64,000 nucleotides of DNA from Gadus chalcogrammus (GCF_026213295.1 NC_079415.1:25940363-26004362); one strand, 5' to 3'. Positions 11,213-24,074 are shown, counted from the first letter of the stretch. Notes: generated from the letters alone by a model not told the origin. Numbers and translations: made by a program.

Positions 11213-11918
11213 CACATACACACACACACACACACTCACACACGCAAACAGTAAATTGTAAACACAGTAATTAAGTTGGCTCCATTTCCAGGTCCTCTTG
11301 TGACCACAATGTACTTTCTTAAAGGGCGAGTGATGCTAATCATATCAGTGTGTGTGTGTGTGTGTTTGTGTAACTGATCTCCCTCTTTGTATTTTCTCTC
11401 TCTCTTTTTCTATCTGATGTGGGCTTGTGCCTAATCAAGGCCATATTATTACGGGTGTGGCTCAAAAGCTGGACCCGCCAAAGTGACGCCATAGAGAAGA
11501 AAATATATTTTTTTTATACCCCAAATACTTTATACTTTAATGTCCCGTGATACAATGAGCAGGAAGGGGGGGGATTTTGTACACAAAGTTCATCATCCGA
11601 ATGTATGAATCTATACATCCAAATTATATAATTCGTCCCTTTTGACTTTTGTTTGAATGGGAACTTGCCACAGTCGCTCAAAGTCATGAAAGTGTGTGTG
11701 TCTGTGTCTGTGTGTGAGTGTGTGTGTGTGTGTGTTTCTGTGAAAATACATTCAGGGAAAGGACAGCTACTGTCTGTGGGCTCTGGCTCAGCTTTAATGC
11801 ACCAGCATAATCAACTTCTCTCTCTCTCTCTGTCTCTCTCTCTCTCTCCCCCCCCCTCTCCCTCTCTCTTCCTCTGTGTCTCAGCCTCTTACTGTCTTTT
11901 CATCAACATGCATGAACA

Positions 11919-12014
<96 letters not shown>

Positions 12015-12303
12015 GTCGTTCCATAAGGTCTAACTGTGGAGCGAGCTCAAGGGTTTGTCTTGGGTAAAACATAAAACCCACGACAGCCTGCGCCAATTGC
12101 AATGCCACACCTGAGGCCTCGTTAAAATACAACCAAAGTCGTTTAAAGATGACGTTTCAATAAGATCACGCATTTGGAGTCGGCCTGTATTTCGCTTGAA
12201 AACATAAATGTCCGGGCCCGAAATCCTCTGATGCAGCAAACCTTGGTTAGCTGATGACAATTTGTGACAAACCATTTGAATAACAAAGTATCACATCGAC
12301 AAC
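11213..12303. other. Non-coding with dense microsatellites
   Basis: It contains CA/GT tracts (11,216-11,240, 11,350-11,370, 11,690-11,735), a CT tract at 11,817-11,870 and an almost uninterrupted (CA)n of about 47 units at 11,919-12,012. No gene is recognised. Confidence 0.8.
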
Positions 12304-12504
12304 CAGAGGCGCTGCATCCCATTAGGCATACCAGGCAATTGCCTGGGGCCCCGGGCCACTACTAGGGGGCCCCCTAGAGCCAAAAAATAAAAAAATCGCT
12401 CCATACCCCCCCCCCCCCCCCGTCAACTATCGCTCCATACCCCCCCCCCCCCCCCGTCAACAATCCTCTGCCTAGGGCCCCCACACTCCCTAGAATCGCC
12501 CCTG
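12304..12504 (+). mobile_element. 201-bp non-autonomous hAT element with perfect 8-bp TSD
   Basis: The ends are cagaggcg and cgcccctg, an imperfect inverted pair. Both sides are flanked by tcgacaac (12,296-12,303 and 12,505-12,512), the 8-bp duplication expected for hAT. Inside, a unit of about 40 bp (atcgctccata, long C run, gtcaac) is duplicated. There is no coding capacity. Confidence 0.85.
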
Positions 12505-12512
12505 TCGACAAC

Positions 12513-13832
12513 ACATCTTATGTATTTACAATTTTATATAACTGCGCCCAATTGCACCTCTGGTTATTGGCATGGTTCTTTTTTTTTTTTTTTCTCTCCC
12601 TCCCTGTCTCTCTCTCTAACGGCAAATGTCGACCAGGACACAGTGAGTATTTACAACGTTGTCGGTGATGTAATGCTGCCTACTCAAGGTAAATATGCCC
12701 TCATCCTCCCTGCTCTAATGTGGGCGAACAGCCAGAGCTGAGGTCATCATTTGTCCAGGGGAAAGGGCGTGTTTCCTTTATGAGCAGAGCTAAAATGACA
12801 CGAGGCTGCTACTCTGATGCTTTTTATTGTTGCATTTAAAGAAATGTCAATATTCATTTTGGATGGATTGACGTTATAATGAGGGTTAAACTCCAAGTGT
12901 GTGTTTTGAGAATGGTTTGGGCTATTTGTGCAAACAATAATGTAGCGATGTGGACCATTGTTATCCTAATCAAATGAATAACGGCTTCAATTATTGGTAA
13001 ATACCGCCCTCTACTGGCTACACACTTTTTTACATTAGAATATATTACTCTTTACTAATCCCAGACCCGAACTTCAGTGTGCATTTAGAATGACAATAAA
13101 TGGGATTCCATATTATTCATCAGACTATAGCCCCCATAATACACTACAATGGAGACACTAACCTTATATAGTCTAACATTTAAGGAGCCTATGCTTATTA
13201 TAAGAGAGCCTTAATTGTGTCTGATACCACCTGGTGTTCATATTAAGTATGGCATCTTAAGAGAAGAGGGAAGGGACAGAGGTACAGGTTGAGGTAAAAA
13301 AATACGTAGTCAACAGTTCCATTGCTGTGGAGGAAATTGAGCATAGGATATGTAAAGGATATGTAATGTTATATGTACGTAGTCAATGGCGGGAAACCTA
13401 CATTGTTTGATCCAGTTTGACGTGACCTGTTGGACTGGTGCAATAAATAGCATATTATGTTTAACAATTTAAAGAATATTTTAGTCCTCAAGAAATTTGC
13501 AGTTTGTCATTAACCTTTGGTAAGACTATGGAAATACGTCATTTGAAAGACTACACTACCAAAAGTAATGTACGTTACATCATCACCTCCTCTTCCAGAA
13601 GCTACTCAGAGCTGCAGAAGCTAACGTTAGCGCCATGGCTTTATGTTTCATATGGAAGGCCATTGGGGACAAAACCGTGAGAAATGTACGGTGACAAATG
13701 TGTTCAAAATACCCCTGTTACCAGCGAAAATGTTTCCCTCACCAGATGCTCAAATTTAATATGTCAACAGCATATTTATTAATTCGGCTTTCAAAGGTGT
13801 ATTTCATACATCAATATTGTCCTAAGCCTCAT
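12513..13832. other. Mostly unique non-coding DNA
   Basis: No gene or repeat family is recognised. 12,740-12,890 (for example ggggaaagggcgtgtttcct) has the even composition often seen in conserved non-coding DNA, but this cannot be tested here. Confidence 0.35.
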
Positions 13833-14470
13833 AGGCGTCGATTACCCCGGGGACGCTGGGGACACGTCCCCACCAGATTTCGTAAATTTTTGTACCCACC
13901 ACTTGTAATAAAAAAAATAAAAAAATAGTAATCGAGTTGAATAATTATGGATTATTACACACGGGTCTTCTCAATGCAGTGGAACGCTCAGTTCACTTGC
14001 ATGGGCTCTTCACAACTTCCGGAGGTGAATCCGTTGCCAAGTATAATTGACCTCTGTCAAGAAAAACAAAGGACTTTTTGCCTCTAATGACGTCGTTGGT
14101 ATCACTCCTCAAGTAGTCCGGTAACTTTTCAACCCTAGCGTCTTCGGTTGCTAAGCGACGTCAACGTCTTTGGCAGACTATTTCTCTGCTGATCAGCAAT
14201 GCGAATGTTGGATAACAAATAAATTGTAAAAAGACACACCATGTGAAGTTATTTTTTCGTTTTGGCAAGTAGCCGTATAATAAGCGGGATAATGTATAGA
14301 ACGTCGCCGGTCATTATCGAAAATAAGCCCCTTCAGGGCGAAGCAAGACACCTTCGCTGTGCGTCAGTGTCCTGTTCGCCTGTTGGGGCTTATTTTCCCG
14401 ATAATGAAAGGCGTTCTATACATTATCCCTTACTTATTACCCGGCTCTTCTCAATGCTGTAGACTGCTCC
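13833..14470 (+). repeat. Dispersed repeat (taggcgtcgattac family), copy 1
   Basis: It begins cataggcgtcgattacccc and contains cgtccccaccagatttcgt, tcttcggttgctaagcgacg and tatttctctgctgatcag. The same order recurs at 16,423-16,925, and partial copies are at 14,437-14,790. An inverted scrap is at 36,545-36,680. Confidence 0.8.
14285..14449 (+). repeat. Hairpin-forming inverted repeat inside copy 1
   Basis: The arm gggataatgtatagaacgtc...cattatcgaaaataagcccc is mirrored by gggcttattttcccgataatg...cgttctatacattatccc, with a loop of about 60 bp. Copy 2 at 16,873 has only the first arm, so the hairpin is specific to this copy. Confidence 0.75.
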
Positions 14471-14485
14471 ATTCACTTGCATCGG

Positions 14486-14790
14486 CCTTCCTAACGTTCA
14501 GCTGTCAATTTTTTTTTGTTTATTACACGGCACTTCTCAATGCAGTGGAATGCTCACATCCAGCATATTTGACCGCTGTCAAAGAAAGTGTTTCTTTTTG
14601 CCTCTGATTCACGTCATCTGTATCACCCCGCAGTCTGGTAACTTATCAACCCCAGCGTATTCGGTTGCTATGCGACGTCAACGAATTTGGCGAACTATTT
14701 CTCTGCTGATCAACGCTACGAATGATGACAAATACATTGGATTTTTTTTCTTTCGATTTGGCAAGTAGCAGATAAGTAAGATAAGTTTCA
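14486..14790 (+). repeat. Dispersed repeat, partial copy 2
   Basis: Diverged copy of the central part of 13,833-14,270 (attacacggcacttctcaat, ggttgctatgcgacgtcaac). Confidence 0.7.
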
Positions 14791-15091
14791 AATGCCGGCT
14801 TGTTTATATAAGTTTGTAGAAAAGTGGTACCTTAAGACAGTTACATTACATACACATACATTGACAAACAACAATTGCAGTTAAATGCAATTGGAATTTC
14901 TCTTGTCAGAAATATCAATTAAATTCAAGGAAATTCTTCAAGTGAGGTACCCTTTAAAGTTGCATTTAAAGTTATATTTAGTTTCTAGTTTCAGAGTTAA
15001 CTAAATTTAATTCAATGGTTATCTTATTTTTAAATAAGAGTTCCTTTAAATCATTATCAACAAGATTTTCTTTAAATCCTATATGTAATTA

Positions 15092-15961
15092 GTTGGGATG
15101 GGCGTGAGGAATCGATTACTCGAGTACTCCTCGTTACAAATGAACTCGGTTGGTGGACAGGCAAACTCGAGTTTGCATATACACACACAAACAAAGTTTT
15201 CTGAAGCAAATGTATATATTTTCTGTGCGTCGCCACTAACGCATGCCGTGGGCACAAAGCAAATGAAATGCATCAAATTTCTGTGTGGCGCGTGCCGTTC
15301 CGTGTGCAGGCACGCCAGAATTCAAAAAGTTAAGAGATGGCGGTTAAAGCAAAGCGCAGCGAAGAATTGAAATACTTTAAAAAAATAGGAGATCATAAGG
15401 TGAAATGTAAAATATGCCAAGCGAAATCGAGCTACCAGAGTACTACAAGTACTATGCGGCAACATATGCTCCTGAAACACAACGGTTAGTTCGGGAAAGC
15501 AGACCCGCAGCAACCAAGTGTGTCGGCTATTTGCACCGCCGCAAGACGCAGCTGTCATCCCGGCTGTGTAGAGAAGATCACAACGCTGAGTAGTTCCATA
15601 GTCCATTTGCTGCCGTTTTATTTGCAGCTTTATATTATTTGCAATGGTTAGGCTACTTGTTTCGTTTTTTTTTTTTTTAAACCGTTACAGGCCTTGGTTC
15701 GACGTGATTATAATTGTAACGCATATTTATTCTTGTAAGGAAAATGTGTTTTGAACGTTTTCAAAAATAAATAATGAATACTCTGATAACTCTGACTGTT
15801 TTGATGGAGAATAAGCATTACATGTTTGGTTGTTAATATTGCCGTTCATCATTAGGCCTGTTCCTGCTGCAGATGCGTTGCATTCTAAAATATAGATTTG
15901 ATTAAACAAGTAACTCGAGTAACAACTCGAGTTTGGAATTTACTACTCGTGCCCATCCCTA
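15092..15961 (+). mobile_element. 870-bp internally deleted hAT element with BED-finger exon
   Basis: The ends are ttgggatgggcgtgagga and the inverse of tagggatgggcacgag. gtaatta flanks both sides (15,085-15,091 and 15,962-15,968), 7 of the 8 bp expected for hAT. Subterminal repeats of the words actcgag and ctcgagt occur near both ends. The only coding remnant is the exon at 15,337-15,489. Confidence 0.75.
15337..15489 (+). pseudogene. BED zinc-finger exon of a hAT transposase
   Basis: A short frame of 50 codons begins MAVKAKRSEELKYF. It contains CKIC, then a hydrophobic segment and RQHMLLKH, a C-x2-C...H-x4-H arrangement typical of BED fingers that bind DNA at the N-terminus of hAT transposases. 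The catalytic core and dimerisation domain are absent. The frame ends at HNG-stop. The acg-gttagt there looks like a splice donor, so in an intact element this would be exon 1. It is retained inside a deleted element and cannot act alone. Confidence 0.6.
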
Positions 15962-16422
15962 GTAATTAAAAACATTAAATGTATTTTTAATTCCTATGTC
16001 AATATCATTATGCTCTAATTTGTAATTAATTAGTTTCAATAATTTCAATGGGTCCGGTTTCAATAGCTGCAATAGGCCTATTTAGAATCAAGTAATCAGA
16101 TATTTGGTTTTCTAGTTATATGCTAACGGAACCAGTGAGCTTCGGTTTAGTTATATCATATAATTAGCTGCAATCCCATTACCAGTAAACATAACAATGA
16201 AACAAAAATAACAAAGATAACGTTCACGGATAACGTTCACAGTTCAACAATTCAATAAAACATGCAACCGTAGTAAGCATTCAAGCTTGACATTACACTG
16301 CCGTCCCACAAATCATTGGATGCTAACAAAACTGACCACGTTGTGTAGTCCGTGTGTGGGGTGAATGAGTCCACCCTTACCGCGTGCGCGTTGGGTTAAT
16401 GTCGCAAAAATATAATCCACTC

Positions 16423-16925
16423 ATAGGCGTCGATTACGCCGGGGACGCGCCCCCACCAGATTTCGTCAAGATTAATTTTGTACCCACCACTTTTGAAAAA
16501 AAAAAAAATATATATAAATAAAATCAAGTTGAATTATTATGGATTATTACACGGGTCTTCTCAATGCCGTGGAACGCTCCGTTCACTTGCATGGGCTCTT
16601 CGCAACTTCCGGCGGTAAATGCTAGGTACTGTATAAATTGACCGCTGTCAAGGAAAACAAAGGACTTTTTGCCTATAATGACGTATTTGGTATCACTCCT
16701 CAAGTAGTCCGGTAACTTTTCAACCCCAGCGTCTTCGGTTGCTAAGCGACGTCAACGTCTTTGGAGGACTATTTCTCTGCTGATCAACACTACGAATGCT
16801 GGTAACAAATAAATTGTAACAAGCCAAACCATGTGAAGTCATTTTTCGTTTTGGCACGTAGCCATGTAATAAGCGGGATAATGTATAGAACGTCGCCGGT
16901 CGAAATTAAGCCCCTTCAGTCGTCT
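16423..16925 (+). repeat. Dispersed repeat (taggcgtcgattac family), copy 3
   Basis: Close match to 13,833-14,320, starting cataggcgtcgattacgcc and ending near aagccccttcag. Confidence 0.8.
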
Positions 16926-17250
16926 TTTTAGTAAAGGGTTGATCAAGAAAGCAATTAGTCATACTTAAAGCTTGAAATGCTTTATTACCACATAACATTC
17001 TCTTATAAAGTACAGTCAATTAAATCTTGATTGAAATCTCTTTGTGTGGCGTGTGCATCAATGAACTTTTAAAATATAAACTAAATAAACTGAGAACTTC
17101 ATGTAACTTTTTAAGTGCATAACTATAGGGACTCTCTTTCAACATTTTTACGAAAAAAACTGTACAAATAAACAACAAAAACACTTATGTAAAAAAAGAA
17201 AGTGCAAAACATTACTCCTTCCGTCAACATTACTCCTCCCCTCAAAACTG

Positions 17251-19634
17251 TTACTTCTTTTTCCAGGTGTACTTCTTGTTACTCCTTGCAGCACTGAGTA
17301 ACTCTTTGTCTTTCAAAGCGCTGTTGTAAAACTGAACAGGACTGCTCAAAGTTGAGAGTGATCAGGAGCTCACTTCTCATGAGCTCTGTGGAGCACCTGT
17401 TCCTGCAGTCGCTCCATTTGTTGGCCATTCTGGAGAAGATCCTTTCCACATATCCAGTGGATGCTGGGATGCTCAGGATGTGGCTGATGATACAGCATGT
17501 TAGGCAGGTCAGCTACTTGAAAGAGGGCCACCCACCTAGCAGCCACACCTTTGGACTTCCATTCATCTTCAGCATCTTCTTTGAGCCTCTTCAGAATGGG
17601 TTTTGCTGTGGAGCATTCATCATAAAGTTCATCCATGTTGACTTTATGGATGAGGTTGAGCTTGGTGGTCACCCTCTCAATGTCACTAAAGGTCATGGTG
17701 CAGAGAGAGAGGTTGCAGTGAGAACAACCAGTTGTCTTCGGAAAAGTGGAACCATTTCTCAACATATGAGAGTGCTGTGTTGAGAAATGCAGTAAAATCT
17801 GCCCTTGCCATGTCTGCATCATGTGGACGGAGACGCTGCAGCTTCAATTTAGTTAAGTAGCCATAGAATTGGTCATTTCGTCTCTGTGTGAGCTTTTGCT
17901 TGAAGTTATCCATGATGGAATATAACTCAACACAGGTGGTTTCATCACTCTCCAGCTTCTTTACAACTTCCTCAAAGAGAGAGAGTATTATTGCAGAAAA
18001 GAAGGTCTCCATCTTCCTCAGTTGAGTCCTCACTGAGCTTTAACAATGCTCAAAGTTGTTTGAGACACTCCTCCCCCAGGCTGATGAAGTACGATTTCAG
18101 TGTAATCCAGGTTTGCATTAGCCGGTGATGGCTGGATTAAGGGAGAGCCACCTGGTTGTGACATGTCGCAGAATTTCCTGGAACTCACCATCAGAAAACC
18201 TACAAAACTCTTTGAGTGATTCTCTTCGTTTGGCAGATGTGGAAAAGAAGGCATAGACCTTCAGCACAACATTTTCCACATCTACAGTGAGCTGGTCAAG
18301 AGCATGCTTCACTGTGTGGTGCACAATATGGGGATGGCAGTTTCCTTGCAGCAGATCTTTTTGTTCTACTTCAAGTTGGTGAAGACAGAGTTGTGAATTA
18401 AATAATTCACATTTGTATTGTCTGCACTAAATGCTGTCACTTGATCAAACGATAAGCCACATTTGTCAAGCGACTGCTCTATGAGAGCTACAATCCCAGC
18501 AGCGGACTCATCTGCATTTTCAATTAAATCCAGCATTTTGTTGGTGACCCCGCATTCTGGACTGAAGTATTGAAGGAAGCAAGGGGGAATATCTTCCTGT
18601 TGCCTTTATTTGATGCATCCGTCTGAATGGAAAATGGGAGGGGTTTATCTGATGTTAGGGCCTTGAGAACATCAGCCACTGCCTTTGGAGCAAGGACATC
18701 TTTAATCACTGCCTCTGCCTTTGTTCTCCCTATAGTCATTATTGTCACAATTTCTGAATCCGGGAGAATCTTTTGCTTCAGTTTATGTGCACAGTCAGCA
18801 CTGTTGTAGCTGAGGTTGTGTCTGACTTTGTGGTACACCTGTGTCACCTCAGCCGTGGTAACCTAGAGGGGAGGAGTGGTGGGATGACATATTGTTGATT
18901 AAATTGAACATTTGTCTGCTGCCTGTCTTATGACTTGAAAATAAGTCAGGTCATCCAAACAGTTAAACCACACTAATAATATAATTGATCTAATGATCAC
19001 TGAACACTGCATTCCTTAAAAATATAAACATTTTGACACAGAATACACAGAAAGCTCTACTAACATTTTTAATCTAGGAAATGTATATATATTATTAAAG
19101 AATAAACGTTTTCTTTTAACAAATGTATTTATTTATTTATCAACTGTTAATCCATTAGGATTTGTTCTTGAAATGGCCATATATAATATTTATATTGGCT
19201 AATACTACTGTATATTAATTAAATGGTCGTTCATTCGACTTTTAAAACTCAACATCCTAAACAATCAATCAAACCACAACAGTTTACTAAAATAGGCTCT
19301 GGCATGCATTGCGATGTTCTGGCAAAAGCAAAACCAGATAGGAAATCAATCACAACATAATGTCCCATACCGTATCAATCTCAGGAGATGATTGGGGTAT
19401 GAAGTACTGTGACACTGATGCTTGATCTTTCGTGTCTGCAGTGTTGCTCTTCTGTTGCATGCTGTCTGATGTCAGACAGCCCACCGTGCGCCACTGAAAA
19501 CACTTGCCGACATATTTTACAATTTGCCTTGTAAACATCTCCAGCCAAGGATGTGCCTCTTCCCACTCACGTCTGTACTTCTGCAAGCGTTTACGCTTTT
19601 GAGGACGTGGTGGAGTATCGGGTGTAGTGGACAT
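17251..19634 (-). pseudogene. hAT transposase gene, nearly full length, frameshifted
   Basis: On the minus strand an ATG at 19,634 opens MSTTPDTPPRPQKRKR, followed by a BED-like region read in two frames (CKIC-like, AHGGLSDIRQHA). A good donor (acg/gtatgg at 19,370) and acceptor (ctctag at 18,863) would remove about 508 bp and join to AEVTQVYHKVRHNLSYNSAD. Further recognisable parts in order are PFSIQTDASNKGNRKIFPL, VKHALDQLTVDVENVVLKVY, ILRHVTTRWLSLNP, VELYSIMDNFKQKLTQRRND, MDELYDECSTAKPILKRLKE and STGYVERIFSRMANKWSD, the hAT C-terminal dimerisation region. The frame closes at KKYTWKKK-stop (17,251). Several one- or two-base indels break it. The family is a common fish hAT transposase. Confidence 0.85.
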
Positions 19635-19648
19635 TTTTAAAAGGCGCG

Positions 19649-20078
19649 GGTTCTATTTCATGTAGGCTACGCCGTCTAGGCTTCGCCTTATGGGCTTGTC
19701 CCGTGTGCGCGCCTGCGCGCGCTGAAAATTCAAACTATTTTTCAATAGTTTGAATTCAAACCGCTTTTCCAGCGCCATCCTCCAGCTATGCCAGCCGATA
19801 GCCGTTTCGGCCGGCCGGCATATGACGTGGGCTACCATGATTCAAAGGGTCATATGGCTCTCCCACACTGCGGTGCCGGAACGAGAGCGGGCCAGCCTCG
19901 TCCAGGGTCCACTAGTGCCGGATGGCCTATTTGGTCCCAGGTTCTCCGAGGTGCTCGCGCACCAGCAGTCAGTCCGTGAGAATCGTTCCCAGGCTGGGAG
20001 GAAGCGGGGTCTAGGCCGGTCCCAGCGTTCCAGGGGGCCGCCTCCGACTCCAGCCCCGGTGCAGCAGCCGAACTGACG
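19649..20078 (+). mobile_element. DIRS-like retrotransposon scrap (left end plus gag C-terminus)
   Basis: The tip ggttctatttcatgtaggct lies 15 bp upstream of the hAT pseudogene start. It continues as at 7,709 (ggcttcgccttatgggct), then a perfect 12-bp hairpin (19,728-19,739 with 19,744-19,755). A plus-strand frame (19,750-20,076) follows with MIQRVIWLSHTAVPERER and VPDGLFGPRFSEVLA, similar to the distal part of DIRS Gag proteins (a 'LWL.LS..PE' block before 'P.GLFG'). RT, RNase H and recombinase are absent. Most of the left end and most of gag appear deleted between 19,725 and 19,760. Confidence 0.6.
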
Positions 20079-20788
20079 CCCATGTGCTCAAATTGTGTCA
20101 ACTGGAATGCTGAATAAAACCTGAAATAAAATGAACCACCGCTGACCTCAAAAGGAAGACAGGGTGTTTGGTGGGGCCTGCCTGTGAGAGCTGCTGTCTG
20201 ACCGGCCGTAGAGCGGTATCTCTCCATTGACAACATGCGGCATCGCTTGTTCGCACCCTCTCTACTTTCTGTTTACCACTTCGATGTCTATGGAAGTGCC
20301 TAAAACCAGGGAATGAAATTCACCACAATTTAAGGTTATAACGAACACTACTCGCTGAAATCACAGGGCCGACTGCACGCTGCACTACGAGCTTGTGTGA
20401 ACTGAAGATTAACTCTTGGCCCGCCCCTTCAACGCAACCCAATTCCCCACCTGCATGCGAGCCTTCCCACAATCCCTCGCCCCACACGACAACTCATGGG
20501 AGGTGTTGCGAGGCCACGCTTTTGGTGGTCTCAAGCCGTGATGCGCAGCAGACACAAAGAAAAAGGCTAAATTAGACTTGAAGTAATGCTCTCTGAGTAT
20601 TCGCCCCCCCCCAGGCATCTTGTTTATCGAATTCAATAAACTCAATATATATTCTTTGGCCTGAGTATTCCCTCCCCTCCCCCCGGGCATCTAGTGGGGC
20701 ACCAAGCATCTGCCCGTACTGACTCTGCACCAGTGCCAGCCCTGGGCAGGGTACCATGTTTGAGCTTTGAACCATGTCTACGTATGTC

Positions 20789-20820
<32 letters not shown>

Positions 20821-23066
20821 TGTTCGTTTGTGTGTGTGTGTGTATGTTCGTGCATGCGTGCCTGCGTGCGTGCGTGCATGTGTGTGCTTGTGCATGTGTA
20901 AGTTTACTGTTTGTTTGGCCATCACCAGATGTCTGTGTGTGTGTGTACAGTGTGTTTTGTGTGTACTGTGCAGGCATCTCCATGTGTTAGCTGTGTGTCA
21001 ATTTTAATTGAAGCATACTTCAATGGGCTAGTTAGAGAGCAAGAACGTAAACAATCTCCATCTCTCGTCCCCAGTGTTAAGTGAATGATTGAACCGCTCT
21101 GCATTCCCCCCCGGGGAACACAGGCCATTTTCAACAGACATGTGAGAACACGTCAATGTATTGTAGAATGATATCATTTCTATAACGTATAACATATATC
21201 TTTCATGATCACATCGATGTGTCATGTTTCAGTAGCACCCATGGAAAGGGGTTGGGGTGTTGGTATGAGTATAAAAATACACACACCCACGCACACACAC
21301 ATACACACACGCACACACCCACACACATACAAACGCCACACACACAGACAAGCATTGCCCATTGTAGTCAAGTCTTGATTAGGTCTGCAAAATCCAGGAA
21401 TATTTCAATGTTATTCAATAAATTAAATATATATTTAAATAATTGTTCAACATTAAAAAAAAATATTATACTAAAACTTCCTTAAGCAAAAGCTTCTTAA
21501 GTATTTTACTTGTCTATCCATGGCTAGGCATTTATGACTGTTTTCCAACAACTGCACTGAATGATGATGAACACATAATATTACACAGTGTAGGCCTAGC
21601 TTAGGGTCAATAATGTACTGAATCCCCATTACATTCAGTTGTATTGACTGAACTGTTTGCTTTGATGTATTTCCACCTAAATTCCCCGGCGTATTCTTGC
21701 TGCTGCTGTCCAATAATTGGTCCTAATTTCTGACCTGAACTTGCTATGGACATTTTCCGGCAATTTCCCGCCCCTTTCTGCAACCCGACCCACGACAGAT
21801 GGGAGGCAGCGTAGAAATTGATCAGTCAAGTGTGTCTCATCTGAAAGTGGATCACTCCATCTGGATGGGTGTGTGTGTGTGTGATTGTGTGTGTGTGTGT
21901 GTGTGCGTGCGCGTGCGTGCGTGCGTGCGTGCGTGTGCGTGCGTGCGTGTGTGTGTGTGTCCAGGCAGAGAAGTAGTTGAGGGGGTTCGTATGTGTTTGT
22001 GTGTGTTTAACAGACATCATCAGACACTTTGTCCGTGCACAAGCAATACGTTTATGTCCTGGCATTTCTTGTACAATTGTCTCTTTATTATCTGTTGTAA
22101 TTGCCGTACTGGTAATTATAGGACTCAATAATAGTGTCAATGATTATATTAATGATAGACATAAAATAACTACGTTTCACAACAGGTACGTAAGCCTGTC
22201 CAAGAAAAAAAGGTAGCCCTTGTAGCACTTGCTTTCAATAATAGTGTCAATAATAATAATAAAGAAAAAAATTAAATAATAATAATAACGTTTTACAACT
22301 GCTTCGGGATCCCATCTGAGACAAAAGCTAGTCTGTAGGCTCAAAGCTTAGCCTAACGGAAACACACAACGTCACACATTTCATCAAATATGCCGACCGC
22401 ATGCGCTCCAAGCACAAGTGAAAAAAAAAGAAGCATAAAACGAAAAAAAAATCTCCCTCTGAAAATATTGTTGTCTCCTTTCCCTGTCGTCCGCGCAATG
22501 AAAAATGATTTATCTCCTGGGAGAGGCATGACGGCAGCGAGAAGAGCTGACAACTGGAGATGTCGCTTTTGTGCGGCGCATTATACGTGTAATAACAGTT
22601 TAAAGATACAATCCATCAACGCCGGCGCGACGACGACGGGCCACGGTGAATAAATAATACAGAGAAAAAAAAAGAAGTAAGTTGATCCATCATCTTCCCG
22701 GGTCATCGTTTTTCCGAACGAATGCGAGGAGGAATAATTGTTGGGCATCAGACACAATGAACGATGACGCTGATTTATTGCAGCATGTTCACCCCCTTGC
22801 GCCGTGGTAAATAAAGTGCGGGGGACCTTCTGAAGTTGTCTTTAATGAGACGTTACAGGACTACGTGGTGCAGCTGGGGGGAGTTAACATTAAAATACAC
22901 ATGTAAGTGCCTGTGATTCTGTTCTGTAGTCTATCGTCTGTAGTGCGTTGATGACATCGCTGCTCTGGTGTTGTTTTTGTTAAGTACGGGCCAGGCAGGG
23001 GCCGATACAAAAAGGGGGCCCCAGATTTTCACAATTGTTTTTACAATATTGTGGCTACACATTTGC
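20079..23066. other. Non-coding DNA with GT/CA tracts and one possible conserved block
   Basis: Microsatellites lie at 20,785-20,960 (GT), 21,278-21,350 (CA) and 21,868-21,960 (GT with GC). The stretch 22,430-22,900 lacks repeats and has the mixed composition of conserved non-coding DNA. No gene is recognised. Confidence 0.5.
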
Positions 23067-23240
23067 TTAACACCCAACCTGGTCTCAGAGGAATCCGTGA
23101 AATGACCAAGGACGCTTAACTCAAAATCCGTAAAATTCTCACGGAAACACGCCAATTTCCAAGTTGATGAAAGTTGATGAAACTCATATTCTGTGGCACA
23201 CACACAGATCCCCGTTTCAATGAACGAATCGACCATGGGC

Positions 23241-23650
23241 TATGGAAGTAAATCTGTGCCATCGGGTTTTGAAAATAAAACACATTGAATTATAAGCACT
23301 GAATATTTATGCATTGAAATAACTAATTGAAATAATCTTAATTTTTTGCCTCTGAATTTAACTCTTTACATTTTCAATATCATATTCACCTTTATTTTTC
23401 AATGTTAAAAAATTAAACGTTAAAAATTTCAACGTTAAAATATTCAACTCTAATATTTTCAACGTCCAAAAATTCAGTCCGCCAAAGTCACCATCAAAAT
23501 TCAATGTATGAAATTCAGTGTTAACATCCGGGGATCCAAGAAAGAGCAATCGATCCTAGATGCTAGATCGCGGTCAAACGAGTGGTCGCGTCATTCTCGT
23601 TAGATACCTGACTCTCACGCGGGAAGGCAAAACAGAATTAGCCATGTCCA
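23241..23650 (+). repeat. Inverted-repeat arm, pairs with 33,482-33,864
   Basis: It starts atggaagtaaatctgtgcca and ends ttagccatgtcca. The other arm is its reverse complement with scattered substitutions. It includes a run of short A/T-rich near-repeats of the type aacgttaaaa. A fragment of the same sequence lies at 32,427-32,530. Confidence 0.8.
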
Positions 23651-24074
23651 GAGTGGTAGATATATATATATGTATATCAGTGGAGGCTTCTCCATTGAGG
23701 AGAGGGAGGAAGATCCTCCCTAACATTGTTGAGAATAAAAAATGTAGATTGCCCAGACTATTGTAATGAATTAATGCCCTTAAATATGACTACTTTATTG
23801 CCTTTGAATATAATGTTCGTTTCCCTGGGTAAAGGGACATTAGCACCCCCTATCGCCTATTGACAATTACTTCAGGGAGGAACGTCCTCCGGAAGCCGCC
23901 GTCCACTCCCATTCATTTTCCCGAAAGTACTGGCGGCCGGTGGATAACATGGGTTTCAATGGGAGAGAGGAGGAAAATCCTCCTCTGAGTGGGTGGGACC
24001 TTAAGGGGTCTGATTCGCGCAAAAATCTATCCGTCTGCGCTATGAACCAATAAGCAGGATCCCTGGATGTTGAG

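Noticed and set aside
13618..13632. gctaacgttagc palindrome near an ATG as a promoter or first exon
   Set aside because: The word is common in fish DNA. The following frame has no domain and no splice-supported continuation was found.
17352..17783. 143-codon plus-strand frame
   Set aside because: It is antisense to the hAT transposase pseudogene, whose minus-strand motifs are clear.
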